DNA from: Brachynemurus nebulosus
Lineage: Eukaryota; Arthropoda; Insecta; Neuroptera; Myrmeleontidae
Assembly: GCA_035578155.1 (NCBI GenBank)
Contig: JAPWDM010000009.1
Location: 5,430,001 to 5,494,000 of the forward strand
Length of the DNA: 64,000 nt
Direction of reading: 5' to 3'
Made by a program: the position numbers and the translations under genes. Under the pieces are notes generated by a model, which saw nothing but the letters and a program-made list of their open reading frames with translations, was not told where the DNA came from and ran no database searches. This document shows, one piece after another, positions 1 to 13,240 of the stretch (position 1 is the first letter of the stretch; every line of letters begins with the position of its first letter).

Positions 1-277
1 TGTGGTTCAGATGTAGTCGATATAGTGGTTGTAGTATTAGGGAAACATGTGGGATAATACTATATTGCGCTTTATTTGCGCTCGTATGTGTATTAGGAAC
101 GTCAGAACATCACAAATGAAATATGTAGCACTTCGCGAAATAGCAAATAAATCAATCAGATAGCATAAACACTTATAATAAAAGAATATTGTATAGTGCT
201 AATAATAAAGTTCACACTATCAAGTTTAGATTTGGAGGGAAAAAATGTACTTTTCCACGACTAGTACCCAGAATTTT

Positions 278-444
278 AAGTAGTCTCCACATTCTCGACG
301 AGGTTGGACGAAACGAGAATGTAGAGAGTTATTCGTTGTGTCTCGCGATTGGTGTTTTAATGCTATTCATATGGCTGAGCCAACCTCAGCGAGGAACTCG
401 GCGAGGAACCTCGTCCAACCTTGGCGAGAATGTGGAGACTCCTT
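278..444. repeat. Small foldback (hairpin) element
   Basis: Arms at 283-311 and 411-439 are inverted copies (29 nt, two mismatches), and the match runs a few bases further out to 278 and 444 with one more mismatch. The spacer is about 100 bp and contains shorter self-complementary pieces (GAGGTTGG / CCAACCTC). No transposase and no clear target duplication are visible. A short open frame that crosses it (189-455) is explained by the hairpin and is not treated as a gene. Confidence 0.6.
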
Positions 445-1190
445 TAGAGAGCTGAAGTAAAATCCATAATAGTAATTGAACAAGTCGTGACAAATTTAGT
501 AACTAATTTAAAAGTAAAACTTTTTGTCTATCGATTCCTCTCGGCAAGTCTCGACTCGCTCGCTAAGAGTCTCCTAATGATTGTCCTAGAAAAATTCGGT
601 CAAATGTTTTGCATCTACTTCTGTTTCCGTAACTCCGACCGTTAGCATAATTTCAAAGTTGCATTTCAGATTTTACTTTCACATTTTTTGCAACGAAACT
701 TAAACGTAATTGATTGGTTTTAAAGTATAGGGAAAGCTTTCAAAGAAAAACAAGGGATTAATTCCATGCACCCACCATTAAAATACTTTACGGTTATGCA
801 TACACGGCAATCATTATTACTCTGAACACATTAAAATTTGTATGGGACCATGTATGACACAACGCCAAAATACTCGCAAAATTTGGGCGAAATAGAACTA
901 CTAGTAAGTAAGATACGGGCATTTAATGAGATTTCATGGTAGTACCATGGCTACCATTACTCCGATTGGAATGAAATTCATAGGGGACTATTTAAGAATC
1001 AAACCACTCAAGTTCCAAAAAATTTTATCAAAAATGATCAAATAGTTCCGAAATAATGCCACTCGTCTTCGGACACACAAACAGGCATGAGACTAAAATT
1101 ACTCATCAGGAAGCTCTAAAACATAAAATATGCGTGAAAATTTCCATATTTCGAAAGTGATCATAATGGCGTCCGCTACCTTAATAGTTT
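445..1190. other. AT-rich stretch without a supportable gene
   Basis: No coding region, RNA gene or convincing element end is visible. The block 840-1090 has several short tandem-like phrases (ACCATGG / CCATTACTCCGAT) but no clear repeat unit. Confidence 0.4.
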
Positions 1191-1192
1191 TC

Positions 1193-1512
1193 GGGCCGAT
1201 CCGCATTATCGCTCCGATTCGATAAAATATTCCTACGCGAGAAACAATGAGTGTATTCACATCATCGCTCCGATACCGCTCCGATATCAGTTGCGATCCA
1301 ATTCCGCACCGGTACCGCTCCAATACCAATATCACTCAGGTAATATTTTGTCATAGTGTAAACACTTTTTACGATTCCACTCCGCTCCGCTTGCATTCAG
1401 TTGTTATGAAAAATTTTTATATCAGCATGGTATCAGCACTGTAATGTGAACACAACAAGGTTACATCGGAGCGAGAGCGTACCAATATTGGCACTATAGT
1501 GTGGATCGGGCC
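1193..1512. mobile_element. Unclassified MITE with CGCTCCGAT subterminal repeats
   Basis: The left end (GGGCCGATCCGCA) and the right end (reverse complement GGCCCGATCCACA) form an imperfect inverted pair. Between them the motif CGCTCCGAT or its degenerate forms recurs several times at about 1210-1325, with an inverted copy near 1470. Clustered subterminal motifs of this kind are typical of hAT-like non-autonomous elements. No matching 8-bp flank was found, so the class is open. Confidence 0.4.
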
Positions 1513-3288
1513 TAATGGTACCTACCCTCAAGACTGGTAACAGTCAATTTTTGCGTCCATACAAAAATTTCTTGCCGACGTGATACAAACTTTAGAATGA
1601 GCATCTGTCTACCATCACCATCTTTATCACACTTATCATTATTGTTTACGCCCCACCCACCTCTTACCCTTGTAGCGTGTAGCGAAGAAAAGGAAATATA
1701 TTATGATAAGTGCACATCTTTCAATGTCCAAACCAACCTACTATACACTTGGTGTGTCCTGAAGATCATATTTCGATTCACTATCACAAATTTTTACACA
1801 AAATTAAAGTATACACGTAATCATTAATTATATCCAGGCGTCAAAAGTCACAAATAATCCGTTGGGGACACTTTTTTCCCCTTCTTAACTTAACCGCCCC
1901 CCCCAAAACTTCGAAATTAATATTCAACAAACTTTCTTCTCCAAACAGATCATACATTTAAAACAAATATTAGGTATATAATATCTGTTTCGTTGATAGA
2001 TAATACCTTACAATTATTGATATACTGGTCAGGTTCCGGCATCTGTTGCCTATTGGGAATGAATACACTAGCACAGAGCAACTATTGCAGAATGGTATCA
2101 ATATATCATAGAAATAGGTGACGTTGTCATTTATAATATTTTCCTCTCCCACCCTTACCCCCACCCTGCGCTACCCCCCACCACCAGTGGCCAATTGATG
2201 ATGACTGCTTGCTGTAGTCATTCGTTGAAAACAAATTCTTATTGTTCGGGCAAGTGGGCAAAACGGGAATGGTCAGTAGGTGTATGATAGAATAAACATT
2301 GTGTTTGGTGTAGCGGGCCGAATGTGTCCCTTTGTGAGGAGATGTCATATTGAATTATTTCTATTGTGTGTTATAGGAATTAGATATTTGGTCGACAAAT
2401 ATAACTGAGATCATTTATCAGGTATAACGGATGGGACGAAAGAAGACAGAGAAAAACTATAGAGTAAACTACTTGGATAGAAGCCGAAGACTAGGATTGT
2501 TTAATGTTTTTCGTTCACTCTTAAGGCGGTATTCTAGTTTAGAAATTCAAAATAATTGGTTTTGGATAGTCAAAAAGAAGTCCGTAATAAGAAATTTTAA
2601 AATTTCCAATATTTACGAAGTCATAGCTTTTTAACGAGACAGCAATTACGCCTCGACAGAATGAATTGAACGATAGTCTACGCACAAAGCCCAATTACCT
2701 GCAGGTATTAGTTCTAGATCCAACAGAATAATCAAGTAAGTTCGAAATGTTAATATAGAGGTCAAGTTACATTTTGCCTAGAGCTTATAAAAAAATTACA
2801 TTTCTAACAGATCTGTTTCAATCAAATAATTTTCTAGAGTTTAGGTCAGTGTTCAAAATTGTTTGTTCGAAATTTCATACGCGTTTTTCTTTAAATAACT
2901 ATTTTTCGATCTAATCCAGATAAAATTCCGAGTTCTGTCCGGCCGATTGTCTTTAAATAGGTATCTGAACTTTGAAAAATTTCAAAAAATTTAAAAAATT
3001 AAAACTGAAAAAATTGACTTTTTTTCAGATAGTCGCCAATTCAAGGTTTTTTTTCTTTCTTTCGTTTCAACGATAGCAACATTATTCATTATCAAGAAAC
3101 AGATTCACGAAAGAGCTCGAATCATGTTGGCTATTTCACTTTCCTTTTTTAGAGCAGCACATACTAACTCATAACACAACTTCTCAAAACATCAATAAAC
3201 AAATTATAAAAAAACTAAATTATAAAATTTTTTTATTAGATCTGAAAATTTGTCTAGAATCAAATCCAAAACTATAATACCATCTTAA
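1513..3288. other. No gene seen; C-rich patch at 2145-2190
   Basis: Mostly AT-rich sequence with short pyrimidine-rich patches near 1610-1670 and 2145-2190. The short open frames here have no recognisable motif. Confidence 0.4.
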
Positions 3289-3517
3289 CAGTAATGGATT
3301 TACCAGCAGGCTGAGTGGGCTGGAGCCTAGGGCGGCAGATTTTAGGGGTGGCAAATTTGGGCAAAAAGTGCGACAAAATTTAGAATTTGAAGTTTTTTTT
3401 GCTCTTCACTTTTTTTTAAGAAAAAGTGTTGTATGTTATTAAGAAATTTTTTTTAGCTGTTTAGGGGCGGCATTTTTTATGGAGCCTAGAGCGACATTTA
3501 GGGTAAATCCGCCACTG
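3289..3517. mobile_element. hAT-type MITE, 229 bp, near-perfect 8-bp TSD
   Basis: The ends are CAGTAATGGATTTAC and the inverted GTAAATCCGCCACTG. CAGTGGCGGATTTA-type ends are characteristic of a hAT group. Flanks are CATCTTAA (3281-3288) and CGTCTTAA (3518-3525), an 8-bp duplication with one difference. The inside carries repeated GGGCGGCA / GGAGCCTAG motifs near both ends and no coding capacity. Confidence 0.85.
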
Positions 3518-4185
3518 CGTCTTAAAATAAGGACACTACTAGTTAACAGCAACCCTTAAATGTTGTTGGTTGGTTCCAGAAATATTTTTTGGACTTGTAT
3601 TACACCAGAGGAATTTATTCCCTGTCATCTGTAAATATCTATACCCGCAAACAATATGACGAGATAGAAATAAATAGATCAAGACATTGTACTTTGGAGT
3701 CACAATTGTTTATTTACGAGAAAACATAAATGGTTTACGAAACGACACAAAACTATCGGTTACAATTTAATTATATCAAAATTTTCTTGTCGTCAAAATT
3801 TCTAATATCAAAACTTTTCCTGCCATTTTTCCCGTTGTCAAATGTACTTCTGATTAAATAAAAATACATATAATGTGGGATTTAGTCAATCGTATTTAGA
3901 CCAAAAAACTGATCAAAAAGGCAAAATCCGTAGACGCATATTGTGTTAGAATTTGACGTTAGTCATTTTGATAGTAAGATTTTCCAATTACATGACTAAT
4001 AAAAGCATCAATCATTTTTAAAGCATAAGAATTCGAAGTTCTGGTTTTGGAAACATGAATATTATTGATACTTGTTTCTAGATTTTTGTGGATTGTTCTT
4101 TTTTCTCTGTCAAAACTGAACATGTCAAACTGATGATAAAAAAAGAAATTATTTGCAAATAACTCAGTAATCACACCTAATTGTA

Positions 4186-5012
4186 CACGGAGAGAAAAAT
4201 CATATAATTTTTGTAGATAAAATTTCAGAAAAATTACCATGCTCTCTTATAATGCGTACGCGATCGACGACCAAAATAAAAAATATGTGCTAGCATGGTA
4301 AAATTTAATGTGCTAACACAACTTTTATCACACTCTTATGCATATATGTTATAGTTTAATTCTTGTTGTCCTACTGTTTCATTTGCGCATCTGACCTGCA
4401 ATCTTATGTTGCTTGGGCGGTACCTGTAAAAGCTTCGAACCTGTAAGAACTTTATGATGCATACAAAAATGATTGCCAACAATATATTCTAATACTAAAG
4501 ATAGTAAAGTAACAAAATGATGAATTAAACGGTGACATCCCCGTCCTCTAAGACAATGTAATGAATACTGCTTGCTGCTTGTAACACAGTCTAATGGATC
4601 AAGGTGCTTGGTCCGACCTGTCCGACCAAGTTGGTCGTCCAAACCTATGGTTGGCTATGTGACATGCTATGAGTGAGGTACATTTCAACAGCGTTCACAA
4701 CAAACACAACCTTCTTTCTTTTTTTTTCTTTCTACTATTAGCAGATAGCATTTCAAATATTATAATACAGCATGGTAATTTTTGCAAGAAAAACAATTAA
4801 AAAATATTTTTTTGTCGGCAATGGAACTTTTTACTGTGCTGTTTTACAAATTATACGGAACTAATATTACGGAAACAATATTCTATCCTTTAAATTTTCT
4901 ATGATTAATTATAATTTTTATATTTTTACCGTACAAAATTGAATATGTTCGCCTTTTACACGTCGATTGTAGTACTGAGCACAGTAATTTTTATATGAAT
5001 TTTCTCTCCACG
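4186..5012. mobile_element. TA-flanked foldback element (CACGGAGAGAAAA ends)
   Basis: The left end CACGGAGAGAAAA and the inverted right end TTTTCTCTCCACG continue into a shared TCATATAA block. Both sides are flanked by TA (4184-4185, 5013-5014), as for Tc1/mariner-type insertion. ATGGTAATTTTT-type subterminal motifs occur in opposite orientation near the two ends. There is no transposase. Confidence 0.6.
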
Positions 5013-5946
5013 TATTTTCATATAATTTTAGCCTAACTCTCGTTTCTCTGGCTACCTTCAAAAAAAAGGGTAACCTCAGTAAGTGTTAAAGCCATAATTT
5101 TTAAATTTAATTCGCTCACTTTGACTCGAACTTCATTCAAAAATCTATCAGAAATCCCACAATCAATTTAAAAATATTTCAGAAATTCTCATCCCCTAAT
5201 AATGACATAATCTAATGATTTAAAAAAAAAGATTAAACACCACGCCTTAGGAAAATATGTACATAAAAAAATGATGTTTATTTAGCATTTGTGATTGTGC
5301 ATGTCACATAATTTACAACATGTGTATACATGTATAATAAACAATAACGTCATGTTTAAGGCGTTCACTTAATACGTAAGCAGATATTATGTAAAAAAAA
5401 TAATGCCGCAATTTGATATTAATTATAATTGAAATATGATGTAATAGCTACCTGTAATTTGTTTGTCTAAAACGACTTGCATAGACTCAATTTTTCATCT
5501 ATACTAAGTACAATCTATTTTTTTACAGTCATAAAGTGACATCGTAATGATGGAAATTCGGCTTCACCTTAAAACTACACAACGAGGTTCATGAAAAGTA
5601 TTTAAAAATAATTATGTTGTAAATCAGTTTGGCTCAGTTTACTGCATAATATATTTCAATGGCGAAGGCGCTGGGAAAATCCAAATCTACCTGCAATAGA
5701 ATATCCTTCCTGATGAGTGAGTGTATAATGGAAGCCATTTTAATACAGTACAAGCTCTGACTAATGCCATTGTTTTACCGAGCAAAATTTTGAAGCACTT
5801 CATAAGCGGAAAAATTAACAGCAAAAATTATACTTACAATCTCTTCAAGCGAGATTCTCATTGCTTTATGAGACAAATGCCATGAAAGAGACAGGTATTG
5901 CAACTAAGCTGAACAAGGCATAAATCAAATCCTATATGTACTAAAC
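5013..5946. other. AT-rich stretch without a supportable gene
   Basis: I see no coding region, tRNA-like box or inverted-repeat pair here. Confidence 0.4.
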
Positions 5947-6400
5947 CAGTGTTTCTCAACCACCGGTCCGCAGAAAGATATGTGATTCCAGTCTAGATGA
6001 ATTCTATTTAAAATTAAAGAATTACTTTTAAACATTTCTCTAATGTTTAAAAATGTGACCAAATTCACCTGAATTACATGCTGGACCAAGTGGTCGGAAA
6101 ACGTCATTTCATATTACACGACGTAATGTTATTTCAACTAATGACAGGAATGATTTCGGGCTACAAGAATTCTATTTAAAATTTAAATATTGCTTTTAAA
6201 CATTTCTCTAATGCTTATGTGGTTCGGAAACGGTACTTCATATTCAAATAAAAAATGTAATTTCGACCGGTCCATATAAAATTGTGTGAGATTATACCGA
6301 ACCTTAACTGTAAAAAAAAAAATTGATAAACGCTGTCGGTACTTAATAGCAAAACAAACGATTTTCTTGTTGTTAACCGGTGGCATTACTCGGGTAGAAG
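5947..6400. mobile_element. Degenerate hAT-like remnant with internal duplication
   Basis: It starts with CAGTGTTTCTCAACCACCGG, which resembles known hAT termini. A block of about 60 bp beginning GAATTCTATTTAAAAT occurs at 5999 and again at 6169 in the same orientation. The opposite terminus was not found, although an ACCGGTGG remnant lies at about 6376. No target duplication could be established. Confidence 0.4.
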
Positions 6401-6481
6401 TCAAGGAGGAAGTAAAGCTTTTGCAGAAATTTTGCTTTCCTACTGGTTAAATTTAACACTAGTCAAAGCTCCTACTCTCTA

Positions 6482-6618
6482 CAAGGTGTAAAACAAATAA
6501 CTCTCGTCCTTTTGCGGGGTGACTCATAGCACCCTGTAGACACTAAAACCGTAGGAATTTTTTCGGAATTAACAGTCGCGTCACCCTTCAAAAGGATAAG
6601 AGTTATTTCTCTTACACC

Positions 6619-6682
<64 letters not shown>

Positions 6683-6782
6683 CTCTTATCCTTTTGAAGG
6701 GTGACGGACTGTTAATTCCAAAAAAATTCCTGCGGTTTTAGTCACCCCACAAAAGGACGAGAGTTATTTGTTTTACACCCTG
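6482..6782. mobile_element. TA-flanked foldback MITE with a (TA)n core
   Basis: The outer ends (CAAGGTGTAAAACAAATAAC and its inverted partner ending in CACCCTG) are flanked by TA on both sides (6480-6481, 6783-6784). The arms are about 100-140 bp. The left arm carries an extra piece of about 20 bp at 6524-6543 that itself contains CACCCTGTA, a copy of the terminus. The centre is a pure (TA)n tract. ACACCCTGTA termini are common in mariner-related MITEs. Confidence 0.75.
6622..6681. repeat. (TA)n microsatellite, about 60 bp
   Basis: Uninterrupted TA dinucleotides at the exact centre of the foldback element 6482-6782, directly after a CACCCTGTA terminus-like sequence. Confidence 0.95.
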
Positions 6783-7655
6783 TATAAATCAGTTTATTAA
6801 TCAAAATAAGATAAAATATGTACTCTTAGTGATTATTATAATATCCAAAACAGCTAAAATAAATATGTGTTTTGAAAATAGACACGTATTTTAAGATTTT
6901 GATTCTTATATTTTCCAAAGCTTGTAAATTCGAACATAACATTATTTTGCATCAACAAAAAACATACTGGAAACATTTTACAATTTTTAAATCACATATA
7001 CAATATTTACACTACTTTTTTTTTTTAACATATATAACAAATCAGAACAGCCTCGAACCGGTGATATACCTACTTTTACCGACCATTTATAATTTTTGCT
7101 AGTATAGTATCCCGCAAACTAATATCATGGAATCAATGTAAGTATAACTGATGTAATAGTAAAACCAGAAATAATCTGTCCACAGGAGCTTTTCAATTAA
7201 TTTAACGTAACCAAAGAAAAAAGTACCGCACCTTTCTAAAAACATTTTTTTTAACTAATATGTTAATATTTATCTAAAATATTATATTTGATTTATTAAT
7301 TAATGTGAACCTTACGTGTAATTTTACATCTAATTCTTGTTGGATTTATTACAAACATCGAAGAAAATGAACATAAATTTTCCAGCGGGAAAAATTTATT
7401 ATCAGTCAAAAAAAAAATGAAAATCTGAATAATGTTATATTATTATTAATTAGGAAAAGTAAAATAGAATTATTATATATTATCATGAAAATTTCAAAAA
7501 AAAATTCACCAAGTACGTGTTGAACATGCATTAAACCAGGATTTCGTAATCAGTAGTTGGAATACTTCACACGCTTCAGGATAATGTTACTTACTCCTGT
7601 TGACAGTTACAGTAAGAGTCAATTACATGATAATTAGCTTCCGAACATTTCCGAC

Positions 7656-7979
7656 CAGGGCCGACGAGGGGGTAGAGCAGGTTGGGCAATTGCCCGGAGG
7701 CGTAATTAGGGGCCCGGTGAAAATGGGAAGAGATTTCCTAGCCCCCAAAGGTTTTTGGAAGAAGCCCGGAGGTTGGTAAAAGGCCAGCGAGATTTTCAGA
7801 GTTTTTTTTTTTTTGCTTACCAATCGTATTTTTGGGATATATGAGGCGCCAAAAGGGAGGCCGGAAGGTCAATTAAGAGGTCAATTTTTTGTTTTGGGGT
7901 AAAAATGAAAACATGTGTTGAAGTATCGAACGAAAATTTTCGCCTGCCCGGAGGTCCGACATCGCTCTCGCCAGCCGTG
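7656..7979. mobile_element. hAT-type MITE, 324 bp, perfect 8-bp TSD
   Basis: The ends are CAGGGCCGACGAGG and, inverted, CACGGCTGGCGAGAG. The 8-bp flank TTTCCGAC is identical at 7648-7655 and 7980-7987. The interior is GC-rich compared with its surroundings and includes GGGCCCGG and TGCCCGGAGG blocks. It encodes nothing recognisable; open frames on the minus strand across it are by-products of its base composition. The termini match those of the element at 14580-14774. Confidence 0.9.
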
Positions 7980-7987
7980 TTTCCGAC

Positions 7988-10978
7988 TCCTAAAGAACAA
8001 AATTTTTTTTTGAAAGTGTTGGATACCAAAACATACCTCCATCAAAAATTTAATCTTACCTAAATGGAAGAGTCTCTGAAAGTTATCAGCATAACTTTAA
8101 TTGAATCAAGTTTTCTTAAGACACAAATTTAATTGTGCCTTCTTATCAAGTACTAGTATATCTATATTTTTTTTGAATTTTCTGGGATATATAGGGGGAG
8201 GGGAGGCCCGATGTGATACATAAAAAAAAATTTTTCATCGCTTCCTTGTAATACGGCAAATTACCTTAAAAAAAAAACGAAAAGAATGGTTTTACTGTAT
8301 GTTGAGATGACATTTTTTTCTTCGGAACCCCAAAAAAAGGTATAACAAGGACACTAGGAAGCTTCATGCAGTAAAAATATTTCCAAAAAATTAATTTTTG
8401 ATCCTGTTTTACCACGGTAAATTAAGTATTAGGTAATATCTTTTTTTTCATTCGTAAATTTGTTTTGCCTGCAATGCGCAAGTATTATTTAACTCCTTAA
8501 TAAATTTCCACCAAATAATTTACGTACAAACCACCTTAATATAACAAATACCAAATGTAGATACTGGTTTTCTACGAGTAAAAACTTAACAATCATCATC
8601 ACCGTCGTTGTTTTGGGGGCCAAGATCTCTCTCTCCCCGTTGCGAAAACCACTATTTACACAGCTCCTTTTACTTGGCCCAACCCGCTACTTGTACACAA
8701 ACTGAACAGATCAAAGATGTTTTGCTTCATTTAAAGGATGAACACACATAATATACTCATTCCAAATGTGACCATATATAGCTAGCCAAAGTTCCCCCGA
8801 ACGCCCCGTATTGCCCCGTTCGTATTGCCCCCGTATATCTATTGTTTTATTTGGTATATCACACATACTAAACACAATACAACATACTTACCAAATATAT
8901 GTATGGTTGTTTAATAAAAGGAAAGTGAAACAGAGACAAATATATAATTAATAATTATAAATTAGACAAAGAACGTAATAATAGTAAGTGTATTATCTAT
9001 TTACTACGACAATACAGTATGTATAATGTACACAATTGATACCAGTGACGGGTTAGAAGGACGATTAACACGGACACTGATGCATTAAGGGAAAATCAAA
9101 TTTTAAGTTTCTTCTACCTTGGATTTTCAATAGCACTTTTTTTATCACATAGGAATGCCAAAAAATACATTATTTCAAATCAAAAGGTATCGAAGGATTT
9201 GTTTAGGCAATTTGCCCCCAATAGCAAATCATTTTGATAAATGTACTGACAGTACCAATGGTGAACCTCCCCGCACAGAACTGCGTAGTTACGGAAATAA
9301 CTAAAAAAATAATAAAAAATGATTCCTTCTTTCAAAGATTCCATACGAAGACAAATACTCTCGAAAATATTAGACATATTTATTAATGTCCAAATTTAAT
9401 CCTATCTAATTTTCGGAGTGTTCCAATTAGTGACCACCTTAAAAAAAATACGGTAACGGTGTCTTAATTTACTCTATTACCATACAAAGTTTCATTTAGG
9501 GTAGCTAGTTGGTCCGAAAAATGATTATTCAAAGGATTTTAACGAAACTTCTTCAAACATTTATTTAATTCAATACCAATAATATGAGCCTGTACCGAAA
9601 AAAAAATTGACCACCCCAATTTTTAAATAAACGGTTTCAAAGTTTTGTAATTTTAACACGGACTCTTATGGAAATGAAATGAAAACGTGGAATTTGATAA
9701 AAATTTAATATAAATATTAAATATAAAATTCAAAGTTACAAAACATATTCAATAAAAAATAAAAATTACTGACAATGCTTTTATATTGCTACAACATAAG
9801 CTCGTGGAAATTAAAAAAAACAAGTGGAATAAGTTTAACAAATTTTGGATAAAAGAAAATTTTTTTGCTGAGTTATAGTTTTGTACCTGACTATCTCGCA
9901 ACAAATACCTTAAATTCACTGGGTGCAATATAATAAAAAAAATATATATTTGTTACTCTAACCTGTCGAATCCCTTGTCGAACGTTCAGTAGATCGTAGC
10001 CTGAAATTCAAGTCAATCGAAAGCCTTATTACCATGAAATATTTTTCATGGAAAATAATTTTTTATTATATTTCCATTACTGTCTTGTTTTGGTCTGCGG
10101 GGGAGCAGTTTCAAAAATTATAAAACCGCAGCTTATCACAAACAAATTCAAGTAATCCCGGAAACTTTTTTTTTTCGTTTCATAAAATTAAAAATGTTTA
10201 CAACTTCGAAACAACCATTTTTCGAAACTTCTGGAACCGCTCCTGTTCACATGTTACATACACTCTACTGTTGATATAACATGTGTTCTTCTTGTTGAGG
10301 CCACCACAACGGACGCGAAGACGATATCGGCGGTACGGTGGCCACACTGAGCCACCGGGTTTGAGTTCGAAATTCTCAAACATACCCGTGTATGTTCACT
10401 ATTCCAGTAGATCGAAGTACATATACAAGATGTGAAGTTAGACAAGAAGCAACTTAGTTTGTTCACTACATACGTTAAGATGTTGACCAATAAATTTGGT
10501 ACCCTTGTCGTTTGGTATAATTAAACACACACAATACACCCGCCATACCCCCGTTCCTGTGGCACTAGCTCCCCCCACACACCCAAGTCTCTTTTCTTAT
10601 TATTCCGTTCGAAGTGCTCAATTCTTATCCTTTATCTATATCAGTACCGGTCCGACCGGGGAGTTGGTTCGGAAAGTTTTGTGTTGCACGGATGTAAAAG
10701 AGTCTTTTATAGACTTTACTTCACCAGAAGATAATACACTCACTCTTGGTGACCGCCATATTTTGTATTTTGTACATAAATATATATGTACATGGTAGAA
10801 TTGTTTTGTACTATTTGAATAAATGCAGTAGTAAGTAAATAGAATGTTGTTCATTTCTATTGTTATATGATAGTTTATTGTAAACGAGATATTACAATTA
10901 TGTTAAAAATTTTTTTAGTTCAAGTCAGAATTAATGCAATTACTAGTAACTACGATCGTGCTAGTAACTACTGTCCCA
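7988..10978. other. No supportable gene; mostly AT-rich
   Basis: Contains GC-richer patches at 8600-8690 and 8795-8840 (repeated GCCCCGTA / GCCCCCGTA) and a C-rich patch at 10535-10580. I see no splice-bounded coding frame or element ends that pair. The short open frames at 9180-9377 and 10198-10854 have no recognisable motif. Confidence 0.4.
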
Positions 10979-11770
10979 TTAAGGGGAGGTTTACTCGAAA
11001 GCCCTTAAAAATTATGTATTTTTCTAGAATTTTTTTCTCAAGAACGGAAGTAAATATCAATTTCAAATTTTGTGCACATATTTATTAAGTATTAAACTAC
11101 ACAAAAAAAATTTTTGTCAAGGAAAAATATAAAAAAGTGACCATTTTATAGATAGTGCAGTGTGACGATCCGAAAATCCAATGCCTTGTTGGTGGACATC
11201 CTAGCGCCGGTAATAAACCACCGAAATCCAAAAACAAAAAGATTTATAAAATATATGAAGAGTACCGGCACCTCTACCTATAATATCAATAAATTGCTGA
11301 AAGAAAAAAAATGGCGGATGTTTGAACTTTTGATTACGATTTTTGTCTTATTTTTTGCTCTTTAAAGTAAATTTAAAAATAAAAAAAAATATTGAAAGTG
11401 TATCGAACTTAGGTAGAGGTGCCGAAAAATTGAATTATCTTTAAAATAAAAAATTTAAAAAAAAGGATCCATCGAATAGTTTTTGAGTTATCGTGTCCAC
11501 CAGTTCTAAAAATGTAGTTCTGAGATATTATAAAATACATATAAAGAAACGTATTTTCAAAATTTTATATTTAATACTCATTATTGCGTGAACTACGTTT
11601 TCTGAATTTTTTTTTTATAGAAAGCTGGATTCGGTTAATGTGCAAGAATCTTGTTTTTAAATTATTTTCAGTAAAGTCACTTTGGGAACTTATTCTACAT
11701 ATAATTAGCTATCAATTTCGGCAAAAAAAGTCGATTTTTTTTAACGACTCTCAAGTAAACCTCCCCTTAA
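10979..11770. mobile_element. TTAA-bounded element, copy 1 (792 bp)
   Basis: It begins TTAAGGGGAGGTTTACT and ends with the inverted AGTAAACCTCCCCTTAA. TTAA is the duplicated target of piggyBac-type transposons. Because TTAA is a palindrome, it cannot be decided from one copy whether it belongs to the element or the target. A second copy in the same orientation lies at 60922-61905 and ends in TTAA at the same positions. The interior has a short open frame (11162-11365) that is not preserved as an obvious gene. At 11531-11545 there is a short AATACATATAAAG segment, which is the site of a long (TA)n tract in the second copy. Confidence 0.85.
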
Positions 11771-13240
11771 GGTGTTACATTTAGCTGAGCTACCAGAAAA
11801 TCTATAATATATTGATATTGATAATTTTTATTTTGTAAAAACGGAAATATATAGAGAATTTCCGATTACAAAAATTGCTTAAGTAGACAAAACGCCGTTT
11901 TCTTTTTGCGCGTCAATGGTGTTTTTGTAGAAAATAGAAGGGAACCGACGTTTTTTTTTTTTTGCTAGCCAGTGACTATTTTTTACGAAAATATTAAAAC
12001 TTCTTCAGTCTTGTAACAGTCTTTTGGCTTGTAGTCCCCCTCCTGCAAATCATCATATGGGCGCCCATGTCAAAGCTTAAAACTCCTTTACTTCAGCGTC
12101 AGTTATACGAATTCAATAAAAATGAAATAGACTTTACCGACACTAGTATGTAACTATTATACTTTTTATGCAATCAACACAACATACAAGTATGATCAAA
12201 AGAATAAACACTGAAAATTTTGCATTTTCCAAACAATTTAAAATACACATGTTGTACGCCTTGGAAAACTGGAAAAGTATTATTTAACCGTGATTCCAAT
12301 TAACATCTTACAAAATATACGGTTTATTTAAATATAATTAAACGTACAATAAGTTTTAAGTTCACATTCTCATCTCACAAATCCCTTTTGGGTTGATATC
12401 GTAGTTTTCTTCTACATCTTCTTACACCAGCCAAAAGCAAGACAACGAAGAAGAAGTAAGAAATAGCACAATACTTATTTACACACTTATATAATAAAAT
12501 ATGTACTTAGACAATAAATTATACCCCTTTAATAATATTAATAATGATGGACTTTGGTAATTCGACTTTGTAATATTCATTACAACACATGCGAGCAAGA
12601 TGAAAAAGGGTATTAAGGATGTAAGGATCCTCCATATATATTTAATGTTAAGAAAAGGCGTTATAAATCACATACATATGTACATATAACCTATACATGG
12701 TAGCAAATTTTAATTAAACATAGCGCGAAAGATCAAATTCCTCGAGTATATACGTATATAATATCTTGTTGTGTTACATAAATATACCAACGCCCCCCCA
12801 CTCCTTAAATAACCCTTCCATATTGGTTGGTCCATATGGTTGTTGATGATGATACATTCCTCATCATCTTTCCACCGCCACGGATGCCATATGTAACGGC
12901 GTTTTCTATTTTACACCACCAAGAAACGAACATCTTTTAAGACATTCGCAGGCGGAATGGTGGTGTTGGTTTGGTTTACTTCATGTCCTGTCATTTTCTT
13001 TTACCCACTCTGTATATATATATATGTATATGAGCCGCCTTTTTCCCAGTGGTGTGTGCTCTGTTTCGTATTGTTTTTGGGGGATGAATGAAATCAATGA
13101 ACTGTAAAAGACGCGGTTAAAAACCTACCTGGATTTTTTGAAGAGAATCGAAGATGGACAAGGTTTGAGGATTGGATTTATTGCAAACTAGAAGCATAAA
13201 CTCAATGAGAAGTATATAAGTGTAATAATTATACAGAACT
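11771..13240. other. No supportable gene; GC-richer patch at 12785-13075
   Basis: AT-rich apart from 12785-13075, which has C-rich and CACC-containing stretches and a short TATATATATATG run. This part could be regulatory or an untranslated exon, but nothing identifies it. Confidence 0.35.

Noticed and set aside
189..455. 88-codon frame near the left edge
   Set aside because: Covers a hairpin element; no supporting start or splice context.
7623..8029. Proline/glycine-rich minus-strand frames
   Set aside because: They coincide with the GC-rich hAT MITE 7656-7979 and have no homology that I recognise.
11162..11365. 67-codon lysine-rich frame inside the TTAA element
   Set aside because: The frame is broken in the second copy at about 61100-61300, so it is not a conserved element protein.
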